Both the position numbers and the translations under genes were made by a program. Below, one piece after another: positions 46,230 through 55,494 of a DNA stretch of 64,000 nt; the first letter of the stretch is position 1, and every line of letters starts with the position of its first letter. The notes under the pieces were generated by a model that worked only from the letters and a program-made list of their open reading frames with translations, made no database searches and was not told the origin of the DNA. Origin of the DNA: Mucilaginibacter_A sp050954865 (GTDB taxonomy: Bacteria > Bacteroidota > Bacteroidia > Sphingobacteriales > Sphingobacteriaceae); the NCBI GenBank assembly GCA_050954865.1, contig JBPBQN010000082.1:1-64000 (forward strand), given 5' to 3'.

Positions 46230-48730
46230 TTATCAGCCACTTTATAACCTTCTAAAATATGGGTAAACGTATTGATTTTGAAACCCATCGAATCGGCTAC
46301 GTGCATCAGCATATTGATTTCAGATTGCACGTACGAGTGGCAGGTAATATGGCGCGTATCGTTCAAAATCTCCACCAAAGCGTCCAACTCCAGATCACGC
46401 CGAACCGTGTTTCCTTTTACGGCACGCGCTGCTTTGTACTCTTTGGCACGGGTAAAAGCATCAACATAAACCTGCTCTACGCCCATGCGCGTTTGCGGGA
46501 AACGCACATTTGCCGCGCCGAAAGCTGCCTGGTTGTTACTTTGCTTTACGTTTTCGCCTAAAGCAAATTTGATAAAACCCGGACTGCCTTCAAACTTCAT
46601 CTGATCCGGCATTACGCCCCAGCGATGCTTAATTAACTGCGTTTGTCCGCCAATTGGGTTGGCCGAACCGTGCAAAATATGCGAAGTGGTTACGCCGCCA
46701 GCCAGTTGCCGGTATAATTCAATATCTTCCGAATTTAAAACATCTGCAATACGCACTTCCGCAGAAACCGCCTGGCTGCCTTCGTTAATGCCGCCGGTTG
46801 CAGCAATGTGCGAATGCTCATCCACAATTCCGGCCGTAATTTGCTTGCCGGTTGCATCGATCACTTTTGCACCCGCGGCAGCTATATTTTTGCCTACTGC
46901 TTTTATTTTGCCATTTTCAATCAGTACATCGGCATTTTTCAGGATGCCTTCTTTTTCATTCGTCCAAACGGTTGCATTTTTAAATAAAACCGTTTCTGCT
47001 TTGGGAATTTGTGCATTGCCAAAAGCCATGAACGGAAATATTACCGGGCCAACATTTGTATTGTTTTTTGGCGTTGGGCGAGATGACTGCATTGTTCCTG
47101 CTGCGGTAGAAACTGCTGTCCATTTAGTGGCTGTTCCATCCGGCAAAATACCTTCGCCGCGTAAGGTTATGGGTGAAGTTGAAGCCAAATATCCGCTTAA
47201 ACGAATATTGCCTGTAGGATTATCTTTCAGGTCGAAGTAAATATTAACCTGATCACCTGTACGTAAAAAAGTTCCTTGTGTGCGGGAACTGTCTGCACCG
47301 TTTCTACTTACGTTTACGGTATAAGTTGGTATGCCCGAAGCAGCAGGAGTACCATTAACCCGAAGCGATAAAGCAGGCAAACCATCACCGGTTAAATTGT
47401 ATGTTCCGCTTAAATCTGCCACGTTAAGTTTGGCAACCACGTACTGACGGCCTTCCACCCAATTCTCATAAATCACATTGTCTTTTTTGAAAACGCTGCT
47501 TGAAGTAATGATGAAATTCGCCATTTTACCTTTGGCCAGCGTACCTACTTTATCACTGATGCCCAGCATTTCGGCTGGTGTTTGGGTTACTGCTTTTATC
47601 GCCTGTTTTTCAGTCAAGCCGAAATCAACAGCGGTGCGAAGGTTTGTCCAAAACTCGCGTGAATTTTCCAGTCCGTAAGAAGTAATGGCAAAACGGATTC
47701 CGGCTTTTTCTAAAGTTGCCGGATTGGTTGGTGCCAGTTCCCAATGCTTCATCTGTTCATAAGTGATGTTGCGCGCATCAAAAGGATCGGTTACATCATA
47801 AGGCTGCGGAAAATCAAGCGGAATAATAAAACTTGCACCCGTTGCTTTCATTTCATTGATACGCTGGTATTCTTTTCCATCTGATTTATAGAGATAAGTT
47901 TTACCAAATTCCTTTCCAATTTTAGCTGCGCGGACGGTGCTCAGCGGATCTGTTACCTCAAATATCTGCGGCAAATTTTGTTCTTTATTAAAATCATCCA
48001 AAGAAATATTATACTCTTCTTTTTGATTTTTGTACCAGGCCGCATCGTAGTACGTTTGGCGGATCAACGCAATTACGCCCATTAGCGAAGTTGGATAATT
48101 GGTTGCTGCGGTGCCTTTGCTGAAAGAATAATGTGCTGCCGACTGGTCGTTTAGCATTACTTCATTATCACGTTCATCACCCAAAGAAACCGCCACCGAA
48201 GTGCCGCGCGCAATGCCGTCATGGATAAGCGATTGCACAGCGCCAAAACCGTTTCTTTTAAAATCCGCAGCAGCCAATACATTCACATGGAAAACCGCTT
48301 TGGCATTCATTTCCGGCTTGATGGCTTCATTCCAACCGTAAGCACCAGGTTTTGTGGAAACCGGCGTATTTGTCCGGTTAAAACCGCCTCCACCTGCTCC
48401 GCCCGGACCGAAAGCTTGTCGCGGTGCTTCCGGCATACCGTAAGTTGTGTAAGCATCCACCAATCCGGGATAAATAAATTTTCCTTTCAGATCGATTACT
48501 ACATAACCTTTTGGAATGGCCAGATTTTGTCCAACAGATTCGATCAAACGGTCTTTAATCAGCAAAGTTCCGTTTGTAATCGTTTGATCAGCATTGACAA
48601 TAATTGTTGCATTGGTAAATGCGTATTGCCCCGGCCGGATATCCCACGCACCGTTTACAGGATAAGTTTCCTGTGCGCTGGAATAGTTGTAGATGAGCAG
48701 GGCAAAACAAAAAAGTAAAAGTTTTTTCAT
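46226..48730 (-). pseudogene. Amidohydrolase, N-terminal piece of a frameshifted gene
   Basis: 834 residues from the ATG at 48730 (signal peptide MKKLLLFCFALLIYNYSSAQ). It contains one amidohydrolase-like half (ATIIVNADQTITNGTLL near 50 to about 430), a linker, then a second with ATVWTNEKEGILKNADVLI near 590 and the metal motif VDEHSHIA near 640. With the downstream piece it would total about 1026 residues, the usual size of these double-domain secreted proteins. Either broken, misread, or expressed as two coupled chains. Confidence 0.75.
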
Positions 48731-48866
48731 TCTGTAAATAGTTTTTTGCTTAAATATATTGATTAGCGTTATCAGAAATAAATTTTTGCTATAATTAATG
48801 TTTTTGTTACACAATTTACTTGATTTCATCAATCTGAAATTAGCCCGTATATTCGCTCAAATTATT

Positions 48867-48880
48867 AATACTTCTTTTAT
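48867..48880 (-). repeat. Dispersed repeat overlapping a start codon
   Basis: Reverse copy AATACTTCTTTTAT whose last two bases are the first two of the ATG at 48879. Confidence 0.65.
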
Positions 48881-49322
48881 GTACTCTTTTTTCAAATATT
48901 TTCACTCTGGCTTACGCTATGTAGTTTTGATTTTAGTGCTTGCGGCAATTATTCAATCACTTTTAGGCTGGATGGGTAAAAAAACTTATACTGAAGGCAA
49001 CCGAAAAATCAATCTTTTTGCGTTGATTTCTGTACATACACAACTGATTATCGGGTTGATTTTATACTTCCTCAGTCCGCTGGTAAATTTCTCCGGAGCA
49101 ACTATGAAAGATCCAATCGCACGCTACTGGACAGTCGAGCATATTACCATGATGATTATCGCTATTGTGCTAATTACGGTTGGATATTCCCGCTCCAAAC
49201 GTGTTTTGTTACCTGAAAAAAAGCATTTTAATATCTTTATTTTCTACTTTTTGGCATTAATAATTGTCATTGTTACACTTATTTTAAGCGGAAGAGGCGT
49301 ATTAAACGTGTCAAAACAGTAA
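48879..49322 (+). CDS. Four-helix membrane protein, cytochrome b-like
   Basis: 147 residues from the ATG at 48879 with four hydrophobic helices (about 13-33, 47-66, 88-108, 121-141). Conserved-looking His in FHSGLRY near 9, SVHTQL near 50 and WTVEHIT near 86 could ligate haem as in small b-type cytochromes, which is inference. Bacteroidota homologues are annotated as cytochrome B or hypothetical. It sits directly upstream of the trp leader. Confidence 0.7.
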   Translation: MYSFFKYFHSGLRYVVLILVLAAIIQSLLGWMGKKTYTEGNRKINLFALISVHTQLIIGLILYFLSPLVNFSGATMKDPIARYWTVEHITMMIIAIVLITVGYSRSKRVLLPEKKHFNIFIFYFLALIIVIVTLILSGRGVLNVSKQ

Positions 49323-49337
49323 ATATTTTCAAAAAAA

Positions 49338-49368
49338 TTTGGAAACTCATTTTTCTTTCTAATATTTG
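49338..49368 (+). promoter_or_regulatory. Candidate promoter of the trp operon
   Basis: TTTG at 49338-49341, 19-base spacer, AATATTTG at 49361-49368; this fits the Bacteroidota consensus with one mismatch in the -7 box. Transcription would begin close to the leader-peptide ATG at 49376. Confidence 0.55.
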
Positions 49369-49375
49369 TTAAATA

Positions 49376-49444
49376 ATGATTGATCATAAACATATTAACA
49401 ACTGGCAGAGCTTTCCTAAAAAGAAAGTCGGATGGTGTTTTTGA
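49376..49444 (+). CDS. Candidate trp leader peptide
   Basis: 22 codons starting MIDHKHINNWQS and ending KVGWCF, with Trp at codons 10 and 20. It lies between the promoter-like box and an intrinsic terminator upstream of trpE, the arrangement of a ribosome-mediated attenuator. A structured Bacteroidota trp-leader RNA family (Bacteroid-trp in Rfam, by memory) describes such leaders. The start lacks a Shine-Dalgarno site, as is common here. Confidence 0.6.
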   Translation: MIDHKHINNWQSFPKKKVGWCF

Positions 49445-49478
49445 TTTTTCCCACCTAATCAATTATAAACCTGATATG

Positions 49479-49510
49479 AACCCGGCCGCAACCACGTGCC
49501 GGGTTTTTTT
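49479..49510 (+). terminator. Terminator hairpin of the trp attenuator
   Basis: Stem AACCCGGC (49479-49486) / GCCGGGTT (49498-49505) with an 11-base loop and a run of seven T, ending 10 bases before the trpE ATG. GTCGG at 49427-49431, inside the leader codons before Trp20, can pair with CCGGC at 49482-49486 and so could act as antiterminator. Confidence 0.8.
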
Positions 49511-49519
49511 AATATCAAC

Positions 49520-50923
49520 ATGAAGTATAAATTATCATCTACCTACAAAAAGCTTTTAGCCGATACCGCTACGCCGGTAAGCATCTACCTTAAACTGCGC
49601 GATGTCTTTCCGAACAGTTTATTGCTCGAAAGTTCTGATTACCACAGCCGCGAAAACAGCATGAGCTACATTTGCTGCGAACCGATTGCGGGCATGCTCT
49701 TGCGAAACGGAACGCTAACAAACCAGTATCCCGATGGTACGAAACAGAATTTTGAAGCCGGGACATTTGACCTGGTAACGCACATTGAGGCTTTTTTAAA
49801 GGAATTTGAAACAACAGATGCGCTGCTAAAAATCACTTCTAACGGTTTGTTTGGTTATTTTTCGCATGAAGTGGTAGAGCATTTTGAAACCATCAAACTT
49901 AAAACCGAAGAAGATCATCGGGCCATTCCAACCATGCAATACTTCGTTTACCGATATATTATTGCGGTGGATCATTTTAAAAACGAGTTGTATATTTTTG
50001 AAAATAAGCTGGAAAATGATCCGCAGCCGTCTGGCTTAGAGCGGATTCAATACCTCATTCAAAACAAAAACTTCCCAGAATATCACTTCAATTTAAACGG
50101 CGAAGAAACTTCTAACTTAAAAGATGAAGAATTTATCGCGATTGTTGATAAGATGAAACAGCACATTATGCGCGGTGATGTTTTCCAGATTGTGCCTTCG
50201 CGCAACTTCAGTCAGCCGTTTCAGGGCGATGAATTTAACGTTTACCGCGCGCTGCGTTCCATCAATCCTTCGCCATATCTGTTTTATTTTGATTATGGTA
50301 ATTTCAAGATTTTTGGTTCTTCGCCGGAAGCGCAAATCACCATAAAAAATAGAATTGCAACCATTTACCCAATTGCCGGAACATTTAAACGTACCGGCGA
50401 TGATGAAAAAGACGCTCAACTGGCACGCGCTTTGGAAGCCGACCCGAAAGAATCCGCAGAACACGTGATGCTGGTAGATTTGGCGCGTAATGATTTGAGC
50501 CGTCATTGCACCAATGTGGAAGTGAAAGCTTTTAAAGAAGTGCAGTATTATTCGCACCTGATCCATCTGGTATCCCGTGTTTCGGGTAAAATAAAACCAG
50601 GCGTACCAACTTTTAAAGTTGTGGCAGATACCTATCCGGCCGGCACTTTAAGCGGCGCACCAAAGTTCCGCGCGATGGAACTGATTGATCAATACGAGAA
50701 AGGTAAACGCAGTTTTTACAGCGGTGCCATTGGTTTTTTAGGTTTTAATGGCGATTTTAACCACGCCATCATCATTCGTTCGTTTTTAAGCAAAGCAAAC
50801 GTTTTACATTACCAAGCCGGTGCCGGAATTGTGGCAGATTCTATTCCGATTAGTGAATTGAACGAAGTGAATAATAAAGTAGCGGCCTTGCGCAAAGCCC
50901 TTGAAACTGCAGCCGAAATTTAA
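49520..50923 (+). CDS. trpE: Anthranilate synthase component I
   Basis: 467 residues from the ATG at 49520; an upstream GTG would lie inside the terminator. Chorismate-utilising core with GDVFQIVPSRNFSQPF near 222, IYPIAGTFKRTGDDEKDAQLA near 290 (key IAGT.KR), DLARNDLSRHC near 325 and AGAGIVADSIP near 430. N-terminal LLESSDYHSRENSMSYI includes the feedback Trp-binding element. With trpG it makes anthranilate. Confidence 0.95.
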   Translation: MKYKLSSTYKKLLADTATPVSIYLKLRDVFPNSLLLESSDYHSRENSMSYICCEPIAGMLLRNGTLTNQYPDGTKQNFEAGTFDLVTHIEAFLKEFETTDALLKITSNGLFGYFSHEVVEHFETIKLKTEEDHRAIPTMQYFVYRYIIAVDHFKNELYIFENKLENDPQPSGLERIQYLIQNKNFPEYHFNLNGEETSNLKDEEFIAIVDKMKQHIMRGDVFQIVPSRNFSQPFQGDEFNVYRALRSINPSPYLFYFDYGNFKIFGSSPEAQITIKNRIATIYPIAGTFKRTGDDEKDAQLARALEADPKESAEHVMLVDLARNDLSRHCTNVEVKAFKEVQYYSHLIHLVSRVSGKIKPGVPTFKVVADTYPAGTLSGAPKFRAMELIDQYEKGKRSFYSGAIGFLGFNGDFNHAIIIRSFLSKANVLHYQAGAGIVADSIPISELNEVNNKVAALRKALETAAEI

Positions 50924-50926
50924 CCC

Positions 50927-50941
50927 GATAAAAGAAGCATC
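50927..50941 (+). repeat. Dispersed repeat, GA subtype, touching the trpG start
   Basis: GATAAAAGAAGCATC after AAATTTAACCC; the trpG ATG follows at the very next base. It fills the whole trpE-trpG gap. Confidence 0.9.
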
Positions 50942-51571
50942 ATGACCAATCCCCAAATTTTAATTATTGATAATTACGATTCCTTCACCTATAACCTGGT
51001 TCATTTGGTAAACGAATTAGGCTTGAAATGCGAAGTTTGGCGCAACGACCAGTTTCAGCTGGAAGACGTGGATCAGTTTGATAAAATTATTCTTTCGCCT
51101 GGGCCGGGCATTCCTTCCGAAGCTGGTTTATTATTAAAAGTGATCGAAAAATATGCTGATAAAAAAAGCGTTTTTGGTGTTTGCTTAGGTCAGCAGGCCA
51201 TTGCCGAGGCTTTTGGTGGAGAACTTTTAAATCTAAGCCGGCCAATGCATGGTTTGGCTACGCCGATCAAAGTAACCGATCCGGAAGAAAAACTTTTTGC
51301 CGGTTTGCCCGAAGTTTTTAATGTTGGCCGTTATCATTCCTGGGTGGTTGCGGAAAAAGGTTTGCCGGAAGAAATCCAGATTACAGCAATTGATGAAAAA
51401 GACAATTCCATCATGGCGTTGCGGCATAAAAAATATGATGTGCGCGGCGTGCAGTTTCACCCCGAATCTGTGCTGACAGAACACGGCAAACAGATGATGC
51501 ACAATTGGATTATGGGAACTGAAACGGAAGCAAATCCGGATTTGGTGGCCAACCATTTCATCAAATTATAA
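50942..51571 (+). CDS. trpG: Anthranilate synthase component II (glutamine amidotransferase)
   Basis: 209 residues. Class I glutaminase with NYDSFTYNLVHL near 10, SPGPGIPSEAG near 53, the nucleophile in FGVCLGQQAIAEAFGG near 80 and VQFHPESVLTEHG near 170. It supplies ammonia to TrpE. Starts 18 bases after trpE. Confidence 0.96.
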   Translation: MTNPQILIIDNYDSFTYNLVHLVNELGLKCEVWRNDQFQLEDVDQFDKIILSPGPGIPSEAGLLLKVIEKYADKKSVFGVCLGQQAIAEAFGGELLNLSRPMHGLATPIKVTDPEEKLFAGLPEVFNVGRYHSWVVAEKGLPEEIQITAIDEKDNSIMALRHKKYDVRGVQFHPESVLTEHGKQMMHNWIMGTETEANPDLVANHFIKL

Positions 51572-51598
51572 AGACTTTCTGCAGAAAATATTTTATTT

Positions 51599-52384
51599 AT
51601 GATTACGATTTTAGACCGGATTGTTGCCCAAAAAAAAACAGAAGTACAAGCCGCAAAAGCCAAAACTTCGTACACCAAACTGGAGGAATCTGAGTTTTTT
51701 AACCGGCAGCCTTACGTTTTCCGCGAGTTTTTGCTGGATCCAACCAAAAGCGGAATTATTGCAGAATTTAAGCGAAAATCTCCATCCAAAGGCATCATCA
51801 ACGATCAGGTAAAAGTTAAAACGGTAACGCAAGGTTATGCGGCGGCGGGCGCTTCAGCTTTGTCGGTTTTAACCGACCGTGCTTTTTTTATGGGCAAAAA
51901 AATGGATTTAATCCAAGCGCGAAAAGCCAACCAGATTCCGGTTTTACGCAAAGATTTTATGATTGATGAATACCAGATCATTGAAGCCAAAGCGTTGGGT
52001 GCCGACATTATTTTGCTGATTGCGGCGATTTTATCTCCGCAGGAAATCAAAAAAATGGCTGCGCTGGCCAAAAGTTTAGGTTTAAACGTTTTGCTGGAAG
52101 TGCATAACCTGGAAGAACTGGAGCGCAGTTTAGATCAAAATGTAGATGCTGTGGGCGTAAACAACCGCAACCTGGCCGATTTTACCGTTTCGGTGGATAC
52201 TTCTTTTACCCTGATAAAATCGATACCGCAGGAATTTTTAAAAGTTTCTGAAAGCGCGATTTCCAATCCAGAAACCATCCGCCAGCTTAAAGCGGCTGGT
52301 TTTAATGGTTTTTTGATTGGGGAAACTTTTATGAAAGAAGCTGATCCGGGAATGGCAATGAAGGAATTTGTGGGGAAGATTTAG
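51599..52384 (+). CDS. trpC: Indole-3-glycerol phosphate synthase
   Basis: 261 residues. TIM barrel with IIAEFKRKSPSKG near 55, SVLTDRAFFMGK near 90, VLRKDFMIDEYQI near 112, VGVNNRNLADF near 185 and SESAISNPETI near 217. It converts CdRP to indole-3-glycerol phosphate. trpD, which normally stands between trpG and trpC, is missing here, as are trpF, trpB and trpA after it. Confidence 0.95.
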   Translation: MITILDRIVAQKKTEVQAAKAKTSYTKLEESEFFNRQPYVFREFLLDPTKSGIIAEFKRKSPSKGIINDQVKVKTVTQGYAAAGASALSVLTDRAFFMGKKMDLIQARKANQIPVLRKDFMIDEYQIIEAKALGADIILLIAAILSPQEIKKMAALAKSLGLNVLLEVHNLEELERSLDQNVDAVGVNNRNLADFTVSVDTSFTLIKSIPQEFLKVSESAISNPETIRQLKAAGFNGFLIGETFMKEADPGMAMKEFVGKI

Positions 52385-52406
52385 CGGGAGATGTTTTCTT
52401 TCAATC

Positions 52407-52759
52407 TTATTCTATCTCAACAATATTTATATCATCCACCAAAAGCATTTGTACAGCTTTATCGATATGACTTTGTAAAAACTTCCATAAAGTGCGGTTA
52501 TCGCAATTGCCAATTTTAAGGCTTATTAATTTAGGCGGTGATCCTAAACGAGTAATAATCTCTGTAAAATCCGAATCTTTAGAAATTAAGATAACTTTTC
52601 CATGCTGTTTTGCAAACTGATAATAGCTACATCAGTTGTATTCTTATAACCAAGCACAAAAGATGATTTAACAATCATGCTTGTGTATTCTGCCAGCCAT
52701 TTAGCTATAATCGGAGAAAGTTGAACATCAATTTAAATCTCCGAATTATCAAAGTGCAT
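52407..52759 (-). pseudogene. Decayed DUF5615 (PIN-like) toxin
   Basis: The minus strand reads MHFDNSEI, stop (52735-52733), IDVQLSPIIAKWLAEY ... YKNTTDVAI, then after a shift of frame near 52620-52630, YYQFAKQHGKVILISKDSDF ... EITRLGSPPKL-like and ends VDDINIVEIE at 52407. Family members start IWIDAQLSP and carry the SKDxDF acidic motif, so Trp has become a stop and one indel breaks the middle. It lies 34 bases after its DUF433 antitoxin. Confidence 0.75.
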
Positions 52760-52793
52760 GGATAGTTACTGTATTTTTTAACTTAAAAGCAGC

Positions 52794-52988
52794 CTATAAA
52801 AGTGCTGCCTTTATATCTTCTTTTTCCAAAATCGGATACTGTTCCAATATTTCATTTTCTAACAAACCGGATGATAGCAGTTCAAGAACATCACTCACAG
52901 GAAAGCGCATTCCTCTGATTGTTGGTCTTCCACTCATTAAACCAGGAACCAGCGTGATCCGTTCGAGCAATGTTTCAGTTATTGACAT
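52794..52988 (-). CDS. DUF433 antitoxin
   Basis: 64 residues. LVPGLMSGRPTIRGMRFPV near 17 and ILEQYPILEKEDIKAAL near the end are the DUF433 hallmarks (a winged-helix-like DNA-binding fold). DUF433 genes normally precede a DUF5615 toxin, as here. The frame is intact while the toxin is broken. Confidence 0.9.
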   Translation of the reverse strand: MSITETLLERITLVPGLMSGRPTIRGMRFPVSDVLELLSSGLLENEILEQYPILEKEDIKAALL

Positions 52989-53103
52989 AATTTAAAGTTA
53001 CATATAAATCAATTCCTGCACAATTGACACTTAAAAACTAATCAATTTTTATATTTACAATAATTGCGGACTTGGCACTCCAATTGCAAACTGATTATTA
53101 ACA

Positions 53104-54288
53104 ATGAAACAAAAATATTATGATACTGCCGTAAAGCAGGAAAAAGCGGTTTTAGTGGGCATCATCACGCCAAATGAAACTGAAGAACAGGAACGCGAAT
53201 ATTTGGAAGAACTGGAATTTTTGGTGGATACGGCTGGCGGTTTAACCGTAAAAACTTTCACCCAAAAAATGCAGCGGCCAGAACGTGCCACGTTTGTAGG
53301 CACCGGAAAGCTGGAAGAAATAAAAGCTTACGTGGTGGCCGAAGAGATTGATATGGTGGTTTTTGATGATGAATTATCGCCTTCTCAACTCCGGAATATT
53401 GAAAATGAATTGCAGGTAAAGATTCTTGATCGGAATAATTTGATTCTGGATATTTTTGCTGGCAGAGCGCAAACGGCACAGGCCAAATCTCAGGTGGAAC
53501 TGGCGCAATTACAATATTTGCTGCCACGTTTAACCCGACTTTGGACACACTTGGAACGCCAAAAAGGTGGTATCGGGATGCGTGGTCCGGGTGAAAGTCA
53601 GATTGAAACCGACAGGCGTTTAATTCTGAACAAAATTTCTTTGCTGAAAGAAAAACTGAAACATATCGACCGCCAAAATGAAACGCAGCGTAAAAACCGT
53701 GTGCAACTGGTTCGTGTGGCTTTGGTTGGCTATACTAATGTTGGGAAATCGACGATCATGAACATGATTTCCAAATCTGAGGTTTTTGCAGAAAATAAAC
53801 TGTTTGCCACGCTGGATACAACCGTGCGCAAAGTGGTGATCGAAAATTTGCCGTTTTTACTTTCCGATACAGTTGGTTTTATCCGCAAACTGCCGCATCA
53901 TTTAATTGAGTGTTTTAAATCGACTTTGGATGAAGTTAGAGAAGCCGATGTGCTGATTCATGTAGTAGATATTTCGCACCCGAATTTTGAAGATCAGATT
54001 GCTACTGTTACCGAAACGCTGAAAGAACTCGGTGCCATTGATAAAAAAATCATCACCGTTTTTAACAAAATCGATGCTTATCATCCGGAAAACATCAACC
54101 CGGAAGAACCAGAAGTGAAGCTGACGTTGGAAGAATTTGAGCAAAGCTGGATGGCAAGAAATAACAGTCCGGCGATATTCATTTCCGCTTTGAATAAAGA
54201 AAACCTGGAAGAGTTCCGGAAGTTACTTTATGAACGCGTAAAAGCCATTCACACAGAACGTTATCCTTATGATCAGTTGCTGTATTAA
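53104..54288 (+). CDS. hflX: Ribosome-associated GTPase HflX
   Basis: 394 residues. N-terminal HflX domain (FVGTGKLEEIKAYV near 64, DDELSPSQLRNIE near 92, GPGESQIETDRR near 160) and G domain with P-loop VALVGYTNVGKSTIMN near 202, DTVGFIRKLP near 257 and NKID near 320. It splits stalled or heat-stressed 70S ribosomes. Confidence 0.95.
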   Translation: MKQKYYDTAVKQEKAVLVGIITPNETEEQEREYLEELEFLVDTAGGLTVKTFTQKMQRPERATFVGTGKLEEIKAYVVAEEIDMVVFDDELSPSQLRNIENELQVKILDRNNLILDIFAGRAQTAQAKSQVELAQLQYLLPRLTRLWTHLERQKGGIGMRGPGESQIETDRRLILNKISLLKEKLKHIDRQNETQRKNRVQLVRVALVGYTNVGKSTIMNMISKSEVFAENKLFATLDTTVRKVVIENLPFLLSDTVGFIRKLPHHLIECFKSTLDEVREADVLIHVVDISHPNFEDQIATVTETLKELGAIDKKIITVFNKIDAYHPENINPEEPEVKLTLEEFEQSWMARNNSPAIFISALNKENLEEFRKLLYERVKAIHTERYPYDQLLY

Positions 54289-54293
54289 CCGGC

Positions 54294-54307
54294 ATACTGT
54301 TTTTATC
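54294..54307 (-). repeat. Dispersed repeat, AC subtype, exact
   Basis: Reverse copy ATACTGTTTTTATC 5 bases after hflX, in the gap before rbfA. Confidence 0.8.
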
Positions 54308-54384
54308 GCACAAAAATCAGCCATTTTGCCAAATACGATTTACCTTTGGCGCTGCGTTTACCTTCAAAACCTACCGTAAATATT

Positions 54385-54747
54385 ATGGAATCTAAAAGAC
54401 AACAAAAGTTTGCCGGTGTGATCCAGCAGGATCTGGCAGCAATTTTTCAGCGGGAAGGAATGAATTTTCTGCCCAATACTTTAATTACCATCACCAAAGT
54501 GCGCACCACGCCGGATTTAGGCATTGCGCGCGTTTTCCTGAGTTTTTTTAACGGAACCAACAACGAACAGGCTTTGCAAACGATCAAGCTGCACTCGTCG
54601 GAAATCCGTTATAAATTGGGCAAACAAATCAGAGATCAGGTTCGCGTGATTCCGCAACTGGAATTTTTTGTGGACGATACCAGCGATTACGTGGATCGGA
54701 TGGACAAAATTTTCGATAAAATTCATAAAGACGAAAACGAACAATAA
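54385..54747 (+). CDS. rbfA: Ribosome-binding factor A
   Basis: 120 residues from the ATG at 54385 (MESKRQQKFAGVIQQDLAAI, given by its start MESKRQQ). KH-type fold with ITITKVRTTPDLGIARVFLS near 33 and the C-terminal RVIPQLEFFVDDTSDYVDRMD region, cited as PQLEFFVDD. It matures the 30S subunit. The next gene starts 3 bases later. Confidence 0.92.
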   Translation: MESKRQQKFAGVIQQDLAAIFQREGMNFLPNTLITITKVRTTPDLGIARVFLSFFNGTNNEQALQTIKLHSSEIRYKLGKQIRDQVRVIPQLEFFVDDTSDYVDRMDKIFDKIHKDENEQ

Positions 54748-54750
54748 TTT

Positions 54751-55452
54751 ATGCCGGTAAACAAAGCACAGCACTTTGCCGATCTGCTGCAACATGCGCA
54801 AGAAATTGGTAAAGTGGTTGATTTTGATCCGCAGCAAGACAAACTGTTTCCATTTGATTTTACTTCGGCCAATGCAACTTTAAGCGCAGAAACCGTTGCT
54901 GATACAACTGCTTTTTCGGCTTGGGTTGAAGCTGTTCTCCGGCAAAATCATTGCAAGTTCGGTGTGGGCGGTTACTTTGAAAATCGTACACTTTACGCAC
55001 GAAGTTCTCATTTCAATACTTTGGATGAGCCGCGCCGTTTGCATTTGGGCGTAGATATTTGGGGTGAAGCAGGAACGCCGGTTTATGCTCCTTTTGCCGG
55101 TAAAATTCACAGCTTTCAGGATAATGACAATTTTGGAGATTACGGTGCCACAATTATTCTGGAACACTGTTTTTACGGCCTCAATTTCTTTGCGCTTTAT
55201 GGTCATTTGAACCGGAAATCAATTGAAAATTTGTTTCCCGGAAAAACCATTCAGCCAAACGAAAAAATTGCCGAATTTGGTATCCCTGCGGAAAATGGCA
55301 ACTGGCCGCCGCATTTGCATTATCAATTAATGTTTGATATGGAAGGAAAAACCGGCGATTATCCTGGCGTTTGCAAGTTTTCTGAGCGGGGAAAATATCA
55401 GCAAAATATTCCTGATCCAAATTTAATTTTACGTTTTCCGGTACAACGATAA
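54751..55452 (+). CDS. M23-family (LytM) peptidase
   Basis: 233 residues. The LytM zinc site is HLGVDIWG near 93, YGHL near 150 and PPHLHYQL near 190, as required for an active metallopeptidase. No signal peptide is visible, which is odd for a peptidoglycan hydrolase, so it may act on another substrate in the cytoplasm. It starts 3 bases after rbfA. Confidence 0.85.
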   Translation: MPVNKAQHFADLLQHAQEIGKVVDFDPQQDKLFPFDFTSANATLSAETVADTTAFSAWVEAVLRQNHCKFGVGGYFENRTLYARSSHFNTLDEPRRLHLGVDIWGEAGTPVYAPFAGKIHSFQDNDNFGDYGATIILEHCFYGLNFFALYGHLNRKSIENLFPGKTIQPNEKIAEFGIPAENGNWPPHLHYQLMFDMEGKTGDYPGVCKFSERGKYQQNIPDPNLILRFPVQR

Positions 55453-55494
55453 GGCTGTTTTTTCGTTATTCTATTTTATATAGAAACCAAAAAT

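Noticed and set aside
49496..49519. Upstream GTG start for trpE
   Set aside because: It lies within the terminator hairpin and T-run of the leader; the ATG at 49520 fits the conserved N-terminus.
52200..52225. Another repeat copy inside trpC
   Set aside because: Only fragments match (TTCTTTTACC and GATAAAATCGATACC) with several mismatches in the core.
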